Shown: piece by piece, positions 20,713-28,514 of the stretch | Numbering within the stretch: position 1 is the first letter of the stretch | Layout: the number at the start of each line of letters is the position of its first letter | Assembly (NCBI GenBank): GCA_004557905.1 | Contig: SFFH01000025.1 | Coordinates: forward strand, 1-29,563 | DNA: 29,563 bases | Reading direction: 5' to 3' | Source: Clostridiales bacterium | Lineage (GTDB): Bacteria; Bacillota; Clostridia; Christensenellales; Aristaeellaceae | Notes under the pieces: model-generated | What the model saw: the letters and a program-made list of their open reading frames with translations, nothing else | What the model was told of the DNA's origin: nothing | Databases searched by the model: none | Program-made: the position numbers and the translations under genes

Positions 20713-22199
20713 TATGCGTCCTCCTCCATCGGCAGCTCAAAGGTAAAGACCGCGCCGCCGCCTTCCCTGCTCTGCGCCCTGATGCTTCCGCCGTGCGCCC
20801 TGGCAATCGCGTCGCAGATGGACAGCCCCAGCCCGACGCCGCGTGCCGCATCGGCGCTCTTTCCCCGCGTCGTGTAGAAGCGCTCAAAGAGGTGGGGCAG
20901 GTCCTCCTCGCGGATGCCCTCGCCCCGGTCAAGCACGCTGAACACGGCCTTTCCGTCCTGCTTTTCCACGGAGACCTTGATTTCGTTGCCCGGCGGCGTG
21001 TGCCGCACGGCGTTGTCCAGCAGGTTGACGAGCATCTGCACGATGAGCTTTGCGTCCATCGGCACGAGCAGCAGCTCCTCCGGCAGCTCGGCGTCGATTT
21101 CCCTGTCCGGCGCGCGCCGCTCCATCTGCGCCAGCGCGCTGCCGACGATCTCCTCCACGGCCTCCGGCTGCTTCTCGATCTGCAGCCTGCCGTCCTCCAG
21201 ACGGGTCAGGCTGAGGATGTTCTCCACGAGCGCGCGCAGCCAGTCCGCGTCGCGCCAGATGTCCTGCGCGAGCCTGCGGCGCGGGTCGCCCTGCGCGGAC
21301 AGGTTCCGGATCATCTCGCTGGTGCCCATGATGCCGGAGAGCGGCGTGCGCAGGTCGTGGGAGATGGCGCGCAGCAGGTTGCTGCGGGTGCGCTCCTGAA
21401 AGCTCTCCTCGCGGTAGCGCTGCTGCGCCTGCGCCGCGCTCAGGCGGTCGATGGCCATGGCGATGGATTCGAGCATGGAGCAAAGAAGCTGCCGCTGCGC
21501 GTCGGAAAGCGCCATGCGGGGCAGACGCAGCACGCCCAGAATGCGCTGCTGCCCGTAGAGCGGCCACTCCTGCCCCGATTCCGTCTCCACACAGCCCGTG
21601 TGCAGCAGCTGGATGCGGCTGGCGACCTCGTCGCCCGCATCCAGCTCCCGGTGGATGACGTTCCCGGCGGCATATTGCAGGTAGCTGCGCTCCGCCTCGC
21701 CCTTCTCCGTCAGAAAGAGCAGCGCGGCGTCGCAGCCGAAGGTCTGACCGATGCTGCCAAGCGCCGCCGTGCCGATGGCTTCCATGCTCTGCGCGTCGCT
21801 CAGGTGGTTGGTCAGCTGATAGAGTGCCTGCGTGTCCTGCTCGCGCGCCAGTGCCTGCCGCGCGCTGCGCTTCATCTGCGCGGTCAGTGTGCTGGTGAAG
21901 ATTGCGGTGAACGTCATGATGGCGAAGGTGATCAGGTAGCTGGTATCGCTGACCTCAAAGGTGAAGCGCGGATCGGTAAAGAAGTAGTTGAACGCGAAGG
22001 TCGCCAGCACGGATGCCGCAAGTCCGTAGCCCGGCCCGTGCGTATACCGGGCGATGATCAGTACCGCCGCCAGATACACCAGCACGATGTTGGTTTCCGG
22101 AAAGCCCAAAAAGGCAAACAGAACCCCCAGCGCCGTCGCCAGCAGCATCACCAGTACGACCTTCGCTGTATCCATCCACGAAAAACGCCGATTGCCCAT
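20712..22199 (-). CDS. kdpD: KdpD-like sensor kinase lacking the N-terminal domain
   Basis: The start at 22199 follows GAAGGAATTGAA; a longer frame to 22292 crosses the promoter. The 495-residue protein has the four-helix DUF4118 membrane region of KdpD (about 10-105), a GAF-like domain (about 130-255), a HisKA domain with phosphoacceptor H281 in ISHDLRTPL, and an ATPase domain with N, G1 (DRGEGI) and G2 (GVGLGLSI) boxes. KdpD usually carries about 370 further N-terminal residues (KdpD sensor and universal-stress domains); these are absent here, as in the short KdpD forms of some Bacillota. It presumably senses K+ limitation or turgor at the membrane and phosphorylates the adjacent regulator. 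Confidence 0.87.
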   Translation of the reverse strand: MGNRRFSWMDTAKVVLVMLLATALGVLFAFLGFPETNIVLVYLAAVLIIARYTHGPGYGLAASVLATFAFNYFFTDPRFTFEVSDTSYLITFAIMTFTAIFTSTLTAQMKRSARQALAREQDTQALYQLTNHLSDAQSMEAIGTAALGSIGQTFGCDAALLFLTEKGEAERSYLQYAAGNVIHRELDAGDEVASRIQLLHTGCVETESGQEWPLYGQQRILGVLRLPRMALSDAQRQLLCSMLESIAMAIDRLSAAQAQQRYREESFQERTRSNLLRAISHDLRTPLSGIMGTSEMIRNLSAQGDPRRRLAQDIWRDADWLRALVENILSLTRLEDGRLQIEKQPEAVEEIVGSALAQMERRAPDREIDAELPEELLLVPMDAKLIVQMLVNLLDNAVRHTPPGNEIKVSVEKQDGKAVFSVLDRGEGIREEDLPHLFERFYTTRGKSADAARGVGLGLSICDAIARAHGGSIRAQSREGGGAVFTFELPMEEDA

Positions 22200-22232
22200 T
22201 TCAATTCCTTCTTTTCTGTATTCTCCTGCCAT

Positions 22233-22261
22233 AGTGTATGCTCGATTCGCTCTTGCGTCAA
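22233..22261 (-). promoter_or_regulatory. Promoter of the KdpD/KdpE-like operon
   Basis: Minus-strand TTGACG (22256-22261) and TACACT (22233-22238) are separated by 17 bp, about 35 bp before the kinase start. The 11-bp repeats seen at kdp and trk are not present here, so the regulator does not appear to control itself through them. Confidence 0.65.
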
Positions 22262-22280
22262 GCCCCTGCAGCGTTTCGCT

Positions 22281-22315
22281 GCGGGATTGCAATCCCGCGC
22301 GCAGAGGGCTATAAT
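22281..22315 (+). promoter_or_regulatory. corA promoter with a palindrome over the -35 box
   Basis: TTGCAA (22287-22292) and TATAAT (22310-22315) are spaced by 17 bp. The -35 box lies at the centre of a perfect 18-bp palindrome, GCGGGATTGCAATCCCGC (22281-22298), which would place a bound protein in direct competition with RNA polymerase. Confidence 0.65.
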
Positions 22316-22338
22316 GTGCGTAAAGGGGGCGTATTCGC

Positions 22339-23241
22339 TTGTACTATCAGCTTGGCAAGAGCCTGACTTCTATTGAACGCGGAGACATCACCGCGTTTTC
22401 GCATATTGCCGCCGTCCTGCCGCCGGAGGCGCTTGAAACGGAGAGCCTGCCCGAAGCCCTGCTGCCGCCGGAGCAGACCCACCTGGCGAGGGGCTGCCGC
22501 CTTTCGATTGAAGCGGACCGCATCCGGGGAACGGTGCAGCCTCCGGCGAAGGGGAAAGCGCCTGAAAAGCGGGTGAGCTTCGTCTGGTGGAAGGACTGCA
22601 TCCTGTTTGTCGACCCGGACGGCGTGGCGCAGACGTGCATCGACAGAATCCGGGCCATGCGCCCGCATCACGCCGACGGTGCGGACGATCTGCTGATGGA
22701 CTTCTTTCTCGCGCTGGTGCAGGAGGATTTGGCGGAGATTCAAGCCCTGGAGGACAGGATCTCCGCGCTGGAGCAGGCCGTCCTGTGCGACAGAACGGAG
22801 AAATTCATCAACCAGATCAGTGTTGTCAGGAAAGAGCTCAACCAGCGCAGCCGGTATTATACGCAGCTCAGCGACCTGACCGCCACGATTCAGGAGAACG
22901 CGGGCGAGCTGCTGGACGCGTGCAGCCAGAGCAGGCTGCAATACGTCATGCGCCGCCTGAACCGCCTGTATGACGAAACGCAGATGCTCCGGGAATACGC
23001 CAGCCAGGTCAGCAGCGAGTATCAGGCGCAGGTGGACATCGCGCAGAACCGGATCATGAAGCTGCTGACCATCGTCACGACGGTCTTCATGCCGCTGTCT
23101 CTGATTGCAGGCTGGTACGGCATGAACTTTGCGAACATGCCGGAGCTTCAGTGGGCCTATGGGTATCCGGCGGTCGTCGCGCTGAGCATCCTCGTGGTCG
23201 GGGGCTGCCTGCTCTATTTCCGAAGGAAGCACTTCCTGTAA
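22339..23241 (+). CDS. corA: CorA-family divalent cation channel
   Basis: This 300-residue CorA-type Mg2+ (or Co2+/Ni2+) channel starts at a TTG codon at 22339, 8 nt after AAAGGGGGC. The first 235 residues are the cytoplasmic domain with the long helix (DLAEIQALEDRISALEQAV and following). Two C-terminal helices follow, with the signature YGMNF after the first (LTIVTTVFMPLSLIAGWYGMNF) and a basic tail RRKHFL. It is divergent from the KdpD-like kinase. Transcription ends at a terminator near 23262-23325 before the trk promoter. Confidence 0.9.
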   Translation: MYYQLGKSLTSIERGDITAFSHIAAVLPPEALETESLPEALLPPEQTHLARGCRLSIEADRIRGTVQPPAKGKAPEKRVSFVWWKDCILFVDPDGVAQTCIDRIRAMRPHHADGADDLLMDFFLALVQEDLAEIQALEDRISALEQAVLCDRTEKFINQISVVRKELNQRSRYYTQLSDLTATIQENAGELLDACSQSRLQYVMRRLNRLYDETQMLREYASQVSSEYQAQVDIAQNRIMKLLTIVTTVFMPLSLIAGWYGMNFANMPELQWAYGYPAVVALSILVVGGCLLYFRRKHFL

Positions 23242-23261
23242 GCATTCCGTGTCCCAATACG

Positions 23262-23325
23262 AAAGCACCATCATTTCTGCATCCTCTCCGTGATGCGCAC
23301 GCGCCGCCGGGGAGGGTGCTTTTTT
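23262..23325 (+). terminator. Terminator after corA
   Basis: AAAGCACC (23262-23269) pairs with GGTGCTTT (23315-23322), with an inner CCTCTCC/GGGGAGG stem, followed by TTTTTT. It lies 20 bp past the corA stop codon. Confidence 0.7.
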
Positions 23326-23354
23326 GTCTCCCAAAGCCGTCTGTCACGGGTATC

Positions 23355-23419
23355 CTCACACAATCCTCACACGACTGCCCGCTTTTCTCACAGCGTCCCC
23401 ACACGATTGGTGATACCAT
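23355..23419 (+). promoter_or_regulatory. trk promoter with the shared four-repeat site
   Basis: CTCACACAATC and CTCACACGACT (23355-23376), a 10-bp spacer, CTCACAGCGTC and CCCACACGATT (23387-23408), 5 bp and TACCAT (23414-23419) match the kdp promoter repeat for repeat in spacing and orientation. No -35 box is present. Confidence 0.78.
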
Positions 23420-23453
23420 AAGAGCGCTTCAGGAAGGACAGGAGGCAAAGAAG

Positions 23454-23843
23454 ATGAGTGAACAGAACGTCATGCAGCCGCTGACCGCCCATATCCGGGC
23501 GCTTGTTGCACAGCGGCATTTCAGCGAAGCCGAGGACGAGGCCGCGCAGGCGATGACCGCTGCGCCGCACGATGCGCAGCCCCATAACCTGATGGGCATC
23601 ATCGCCGAGAGCAGGAACGATCATGTGCAGGCGATGAAGCACTTCCGCGCGGCGTGGGCGCTTGACCCGACGTACCGGCCCGCGCGCATCAACATGGAGC
23701 GCTACGGCAGCTTCTCCGGGCAGATGCCCCGCCCCGTGTACGACGAGACGGAGTGCGCACCATGCCCGGCGCAAAGCCGCCCGGCATATCGGATTGAAGT
23801 CGACAAACACGGCATCAGCCATGTGATCAGGGAGGAACAATGA
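23454..23843 (+). CDS. TPR-like protein, first gene of the trk operon
   Basis: This is a 129-residue protein. The start at 23454 follows AGGAGGCAAAGAAG and comes after the trk promoter; a longer frame from 23151 crosses the corA end and promoter. Residues about 8-80 look like two tetratricopeptide helix-turn-helix units (HFSEAEDEAAQAMTAAPHDA, then NHVQAMKHFRAAWALDPTY-like). The C-terminal 45 residues carry a CPAC-like cysteine pair (ECAPCPAQ). It overlaps the first RCK gene, so it is co-translated with Trk components. A scaffold or regulator of the RCK ring is possible but unproven. Confidence 0.75.
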   Translation: MSEQNVMQPLTAHIRALVAQRHFSEAEDEAAQAMTAAPHDAQPHNLMGIIAESRNDHVQAMKHFRAAWALDPTYRPARINMERYGSFSGQMPRPVYDETECAPCPAQSRPAYRIEVDKHGISHVIREEQ

Positions 23844-24298
23844 TGGACTTTTTCAGGACGACCCGGAGAAAGGATTCCGGCTACACGGTGATCATCGGCT
23901 GCGGCAGGCTGGGTGCCAGCCTCGCCAACGCCATTTCGGACAAGGAAGCCAGCGTCATGATGGTGGACAGGGATGAACGCGCCTTCCGCAAGCTGGGTGC
24001 CTCCTACGGCGGGCTGACCCTGGCGGGCGACGCGACGGACATCGCCGTGCTGCGCAGCGCGGAAATCGAGCGCGCGGACACCGTCGTCTCCGTCACCAAC
24101 GACGACAACACCAACATCATGGTCGCGCAGATCGCGCGCAATGTCTACCACATCCCGAACGTCATCTGCCGCTTGTACGACCCCGAACGGGAGATCGTCT
24201 ACAAGGAATTTGGCATCGACACCATCTGCCCCACGGTGCTCTCCACGCGGGAGATTGACCGCCTGCTGGGCAAGTCGAAGGAGGCCAAGAAAGCATGA
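23840..24298 (+). CDS. trkA: TrkA-type RCK protein, N-domain only
   Basis: This 152-residue cytoplasmic gating subunit of the Trk K+ system consists of one RCK_N Rossmann domain: nucleotide motif GCGRLG after YTVII, the acidic residue in MMVDRD, and the GDATD segment. No C-terminal RCK_C ligand domain is present. The ATG at 23840 overlaps the previous stop; ATG at 23843 has GGAGG 7 nt upstream and is equally possible. It overlaps the next RCK gene by 4 nt. The pair may form a mixed ring on TrkH. Confidence 0.88.
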   Translation: MMDFFRTTRRKDSGYTVIIGCGRLGASLANAISDKEASVMMVDRDERAFRKLGASYGGLTLAGDATDIAVLRSAEIERADTVVSVTNDDNTNIMVAQIARNVYHIPNVICRLYDPEREIVYKEFGIDTICPTVLSTREIDRLLGKSKEAKKA

Positions 24299-24960
24299 AC
24301 ATGCAGGTTCTGCTCATCGGCGGCTTTGACATCGCAAGGACGCTTGCCGCCTCGCTGCTCAAACGGAAATACCAGGTGACGGCGGTTCACCCGGACTACG
24401 ACTGCTGCAGGCAGCTCGCAGACATCAAGGGGCTTCAGGTCATCCACGGCGACGGCTCCAAGCCCTTCATTCTGGAGGAGGCCGGGGCGCGCCGGACGGA
24501 CATCGCCATCGCGCTGACGGACAGCGATGCGGACAATCTGGTCATCTGCGAGCTGTGCAAGAAGCGCTTCGGCGTGACCAAAACGGTCAGCGTCATCAAG
24601 AACGCGGAGAACACGGCCTTTTTCCGGCAGATGGGCGTGGATGCGGTGGTCTGCGCGACGAATACCATCACCGGCATCATCGAGCAGCTCGCCTTTGTGC
24701 ATGACATGACCGCGCTGGTGCCCGTCGGCGACGGGCGCGTGAGCATCGCGGAGGTTGCCGTCCCGGAGGGCGCACCCGCGGCGAACAAAAAGCTCTGGGA
24801 AATCAGCCTGCCCCGCGAGGTCATCGTGGGCTGCATCCTGCGCAAGGATCAGACGCTGATTCCGCGCGGCGACACGCGCATTCTCGCGGGCGATTCGCTG
24901 GTGCTGCTCTCCTCCGCGCATCAGGAGACGGACGCCATCCGCGCGCTGACGGGGCGGTGA
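24295..24960 (+). CDS. trkA: TrkA-type RCK protein with both N and C domains
   Basis: This 221-residue protein has an RCK_N domain (about 1-130) and RCK_C domain (about 135-218). Its nucleotide loop reads GGFDIA instead of GxGxxG, so NAD(H) or ATP binding may be altered or lost, while the preceding gene keeps the canonical loop. Together the two genes resemble a TrkA split into a nucleotide-binding part and a degenerate full part. It overlaps the upstream gene by 4 nt and ends 6 nt before trkH. Confidence 0.87.
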   Translation: MNMQVLLIGGFDIARTLAASLLKRKYQVTAVHPDYDCCRQLADIKGLQVIHGDGSKPFILEEAGARRTDIAIALTDSDADNLVICELCKKRFGVTKTVSVIKNAENTAFFRQMGVDAVVCATNTITGIIEQLAFVHDMTALVPVGDGRVSIAEVAVPEGAPAANKKLWEISLPREVIVGCILRKDQTLIPRGDTRILAGDSLVLLSSAHQETDAIRALTGR

Positions 24961-24966
24961 TGCGCG

Positions 24967-26277
24967 ATGAAACAGGAGGATGCGCCGTTTGCCGCGGCGT
25001 TTCTCGTCCCGGGCATCGCGTCCATCCTGCTGGGGCTGGCGCTCTGCCTGTGTATACCGGCGCATCCGCTGACCATGCAGGAGGCCATGCACCACGGCAA
25101 CCTGCTGGTGCTCTACATCTGGCTGTACGGGTGTCTCGCGGGCGCGCTGCCCTTTGTGCTGGGCGGCCAGCTCACATTCGTACAGGCGCTCTTTGAGGCC
25201 GTCAGCGGCTGGACGACGACGGGCCTTTCCGTCATGGATGTGACCGTCACGCCGCCCATCTTCCTCTTTTACCGCAGCTTCATGCAGTTCTGCGGCGGCC
25301 TCGGTTTCGTGATGATCATGATGACCTTCGTGCAGGGCCGCATGGGCATGGTGCTCTACAATGCGGAGGGCCACCCCGACAAGCTCATGCCCACGCTGCG
25401 GGAGACGGTGCGCACCATTGTGCTCATGTACATGGCGTTTCTGGCCGTGGGCGTCGGGGCGTATGTGCTGTGCGGGATGCCGGTGTTTGACGCGGTGCTG
25501 CACACGATGGGCGCACTCTCGACCGGCGGCTTCTCCAATCAGGCGGAGAGCATCGGAGCGTATCACAGCGCCGCCATCGAGGGCGTCACCGTCGTCCTCA
25601 TGCTGGTGGGTACGACCAACTTCGCCATCCTGCTGCTCCTCGTCCGGCGGAAATGGCAGGACGCCCTCCGGTGCAGTGAGCTTCGATTCCTCGGCGCGCT
25701 GCTGGTGGTCTTTGTGCCCGTCACGGCGCTGGCGCTGATGACGGGGCTGTACATGAGTCTGGGGGAGGGGCTGCGTCAGGCGCTGTTCAACATCGTCTCC
25801 GCGCTCTCGACCACGGGCTACGCGACCATGAGCTACGAGCGCTCGACGGCGGGCGGCATCAAGCTCTCGCGGACGCTGATTATGCTCAAGGCGTCGTTTG
25901 CGGAGCTGCGCGCGCGCGTCTCCCCGGAGCACGAGGTGCGCACGCCGTCCATCACCCGCGCGCAGGGCAGGACGCCGGTGGACGCCCCCACGCTGCGCGC
26001 CACAGCGGGCTTTGTGACGCTCTATCTGCTGCTCTTTTCGGCGGGAACGCTGCTGCTTTGTATCACGGAGGGCGCGCCGCTGGCAAGCTGCATGTTCGAG
26101 TTCGCGTCCTCGCTGGGCACGGTAGGCCTGTCCATCGGGCTGACCGGGCCGTCGACCCGCGCCGCCACGCTGCTGGTGGAGATCGCGGGCATGCTGCTGG
26201 GCAGGCTGGAGATCTTCCTCGTGTTCACGGGGCTGGGATCGGCGGCGTTTTTGCTGCGGCAGAGAAGGCGCAGGTGA
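24967..26277 (+). CDS. trkH: TrkH potassium channel subunit with an internal gap
   Basis: This 436-residue membrane protein of the Trk/Ktr K+ uptake family has four pore-loop signatures: WTTTGLS, LSTGGFS, LSTTGYA and LGTVGLS. Two departures from the family are visible. The N-terminus begins at FLVPGIASILLGL, without the usual first helix (about 30 residues). Also, TTGYAT is followed after only five residues by STAGGIKLSR, where homologues have about 25 residues including a WP motif and FIGGCAG. This implies an in-frame loss of roughly 20 residues near 25835-25842. The frame is otherwise open and the gene may still be expressed. Function is doubtful. Confidence 0.85.
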   Translation: MKQEDAPFAAAFLVPGIASILLGLALCLCIPAHPLTMQEAMHHGNLLVLYIWLYGCLAGALPFVLGGQLTFVQALFEAVSGWTTTGLSVMDVTVTPPIFLFYRSFMQFCGGLGFVMIMMTFVQGRMGMVLYNAEGHPDKLMPTLRETVRTIVLMYMAFLAVGVGAYVLCGMPVFDAVLHTMGALSTGGFSNQAESIGAYHSAAIEGVTVVLMLVGTTNFAILLLLVRRKWQDALRCSELRFLGALLVVFVPVTALALMTGLYMSLGEGLRQALFNIVSALSTTGYATMSYERSTAGGIKLSRTLIMLKASFAELRARVSPEHEVRTPSITRAQGRTPVDAPTLRATAGFVTLYLLLFSAGTLLLCITEGAPLASCMFEFASSLGTVGLSIGLTGPSTRAATLLVEIAGMLLGRLEIFLVFTGLGSAAFLLRQRRRR

Positions 26278-26330
26278 TGCGGGAGGGCGCGGATAAAATT
26301 GAGCCATACGCGTGAAGCGATTCCGAGAAA

Positions 26331-26385
26331 GCCGTCAGGGATCGAGGCGTCCCCGACGGCCGGTCATCGCTCAGACGGTTTTTTT
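26331..26385 (+). terminator. Terminator of the trk operon
   Basis: GCCGTC (26331-26336) can pair with GACGGC (26355-26360), and CCGTC can alternatively pair with GACGG (26374-26378), which directly precedes a run of seven T. It lies 55 bp after the trkH stop. Confidence 0.6.
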
Positions 26386-26413
26386 GAGAGCAGCTTTCAA
26401 CCCATATCGCACA

Positions 26414-26454
26414 GAGCCGCAGTCCGGAAATTTGGACTGCGGCTCCATTTTTTA
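26414..26454 (+). terminator. Second terminator between trkH and the lysR remnant
   Basis: A perfect 12-bp stem GAGCCGCAGTCC/GGACTGCGGCTC with an 8-nt loop is followed on the plus strand by CATTTTTTATT. It also ends next to the convergent lysR remnant. Confidence 0.75.
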
Positions 26455-27254
26455 TTCATATAGTCCGTGATAACAGGGCAATGGGTAATCGGCTTCATAA
26501 TCTCTGCACAAAGCGATAAAACGTTTGGCGGAAGCCGTAAGAAACTTATCTTTATGATAAATGATATGGAATTTCCGGCTGAACCTCAGCCCCTCGACCT
26601 TGACGGTATAAATCAGGCCTTGCCGCAAAGCCGGCAGAATCATTCGATGCGGCAATACGGCAATTCCCAATCCGCTGATTACGGCATTGGCTGCCTTTGA
26701 AATTCCTCTATGGATATGACTTGCCCCTGTGTCCAGCCCTGATCCGTGCTGCATATCACACTCAAATCATCCTGCATATAGGCTTCCGAAACCATATTGG
26801 GATCAGAGACAATGCCTTCGGTCAGCGCAAAATCCAACTCATTTGCCAGAATTTTTTGCTCCAGGCGTTCGGACTGCTCAACGGTGACTCTGACATCAAT
26901 CCCCGGGCAGGCCTGAGAGAATGCCTTCACATAGCCCGGCAAAAACTGCGAGCCGATGGTAATGCTTGCTCCGATGCGGAGGATCCCTTTGAAATCCCAA
27001 TCGCGCAGCCCGGTCTCCATATCGGAAAACAGATCGGATATATGGATGGCATATTGGAGAAAGTGCCGCCCTGCATCTGTGATATGCAGCCTTCGACCGA
27101 TTCTGTCAAAAAGACGGACGCCGTAGTATTGCTCCAATTCCTTGATTGCAAGGCTGACTGCGGGTTGCGTCATATGCAGAGCTTCCGCTGCCTTTGTAGA
27201 ATTACACCCTGTCTCGCATACGGTGCGGAATATGATCATGTGCCGTATTGTCAT
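26452..27254 (-). pseudogene. LysR-family regulator broken by a deletion
   Basis: The N-terminal frame (27254 to about 26700) encodes a LysR helix-turn-helix (MTIRHMIIFRTVCETGCNST, then ALHMTQPAVSLAIKELEQ) and the first part of the effector domain up to SIEEFQRQ. The C-terminal part (ANAVISGLGIAVLPHRMI onwards to 26452) is in another frame. About 40 residues between them are missing compared with typical LysR proteins of about 295 residues, so a deletion has both removed sequence and shifted frame near 26697-26705. The DNA-binding domain could still be made alone. It diverges from the chromate-type transporter genes it presumably controlled. Confidence 0.8.
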
Positions 27255-27265
27255 ACGATCCCGCC

Positions 27266-27308
27266 TTATATTATTTCTCTTATTGATTCAGTTAAATTAT
27301 ATTATTTC
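27266..27308. promoter_or_regulatory. Direct repeats in the lysR-chrA intergenic region
   Basis: TTATATTATTTC occurs twice, at 27266-27277 and 27297-27308, exactly 31 bp apart (about three helical turns), in the 100-bp AT-rich gap between the divergent lysR and transporter genes. This is a plausible LysR tetramer site overlapping the divergent promoters. Confidence 0.45.
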
Positions 27309-27362
27309 CGCTATCAGAAGTCAAGTGATATAGTGTAAGCAAACAGGGAAAGGATGGTTGGT

Positions 27363-27938
27363 ATGGGCAGCGGACAAAAATACAGGGAATTGTTTCTTTC
27401 CACCTTCAGGCTCAGCGCATGTACGTTTGGCGGCGGATTTGTCATCATTCCCTTAATGCGAAAGAGATTTGTCGAAGAGCTCGGTTGGATTGAGGAAGAT
27501 GAGATGCTGGATTTGACCGCAATCGCACAGTCTTCTCCGGGGGCCATAGCAGTCAATGCATCCATACTGGTAGGCTATCATGTCGCAGGCGTTCCCGGAG
27601 CCATGATCACAGTATTGGGTACCGTATTGCCGCCGCTGATGATTATTTCTGTCATCTCATTGTTCTATCAGGCGTTTCGGGATAATGCAATTGTCAATAT
27701 GGCAATGTCGGGAATGCTTTGCGGTGTGGCTGCGGTCATATGCGATGTTGTGATCAACATGGCAAAAGCTGTTTTGAAAAAGAAACGTATTTTGCCTGTT
27801 TTGGTGATGATCGGTTCGTTTGTTTCCGTTCATTTCTTTTCTGTGAACATCATCGTCATCATTCTGGTTTGCGGAGCGATCGGCGCAGCGGATACATGGT
27901 ATCGGGGAAAGGCAGCGAAAGAGGGTGATCAACCATGA
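27363..27938 (+). CDS. Chromate-type transporter, first subunit
   Basis: This 191-residue CHR-family membrane protein is one half of a short two-gene chromate transporter. The signature near the N-terminus, STFRLSACTFGGGFVIIPLM, is followed by LTAIAQSSPGAIAVN, the typical CHR motif. About five or six helices follow. The start at 27363 has AAAGG 9 nt upstream; the ATG at 27354 directly abuts that site. It overlaps the second subunit by 4 nt. Many such pairs in gut Bacillota are annotated as chromate transporters without proof of substrate. Confidence 0.87.
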   Translation: MGSGQKYRELFLSTFRLSACTFGGGFVIIPLMRKRFVEELGWIEEDEMLDLTAIAQSSPGAIAVNASILVGYHVAGVPGAMITVLGTVLPPLMIISVISLFYQAFRDNAIVNMAMSGMLCGVAAVICDVVINMAKAVLKKKRILPVLVMIGSFVSVHFFSVNIIVIILVCGAIGAADTWYRGKAAKEGDQP

Positions 27939-28498
27939 TATACCTTGAATTGCTTTGGAGCTTCTTTCAGATCGGTCTGTTCAGCATTGGCGGCGGATAT
28001 GCTGCCATGCCCCTCATCCAGAATCAGGTGGTGGACATCCATCCGTGGCTGACAATGACACAGTTTGCAGATATTATGACGATCGCTGAAATGACCCCCG
28101 GTCCCATCGCGATCAATTCGGCAACCTTTGTTGGCATACAGGTTGCGGGACTGCCCGGAGCCATTGTTGCAACCGCCGGCTGCGTATTTCCATCCTGCGT
28201 CATCGTGATGTCGCTGGCCTATATCTATTATCGTTTTCGTGGACTGAATATGGTACAGGGCATACTTGCCGGGCTTCGTCCTGCGGTAATTGCCATGATC
28301 GCTTCGGCAGGTATTTCGCTGCTGATTATGGCAGTCTATGGACAAAGAGTGCTTCCGGAGGATTTGATGTCTTTTGATGCGATTGCCGTAATGATTTTTC
28401 TGATTGGCATCATTGCCTTGAGGGTATGGAAACCCAATCCACTATGGATCATGGCGGGTTCCGGGGTCTTGGGGGTCATCCTGTATACACTGCTTTGA
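27935..28498 (+). CDS. Chromate-type transporter, second subunit
   Basis: This 187-residue CHR-family membrane protein has LFSIGGGYAAMPLIQ near residue 20 and IAEMTPGPIAINSATFVG around residue 50, the two hallmark motifs, followed by hydrophobic helices. It forms the inverted-topology partner of the preceding gene. The base composition is clearly more AT-rich than the trk and uxa regions, which supports acquisition of the island by transfer. It is followed 16 nt later by the unknown gene, so they are probably one operon. Confidence 0.87.
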   Translation: MIYLELLWSFFQIGLFSIGGGYAAMPLIQNQVVDIHPWLTMTQFADIMTIAEMTPGPIAINSATFVGIQVAGLPGAIVATAGCVFPSCVIVMSLAYIYYRFRGLNMVQGILAGLRPAVIAMIASAGISLLIMAVYGQRVLPEDLMSFDAIAVMIFLIGIIALRVWKPNPLWIMAGSGVLGVILYTLL

Positions 28499-28514
28499 AA
28501 GGAGATGCGATGAT

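Noticed and set aside
24199..26307. A 702-codon minus-strand frame opposite trkA and trkH
   Set aside because: It is rich in arginine, histidine and glutamine with no domain; the plus-strand genes have recognised motifs and coupled starts.
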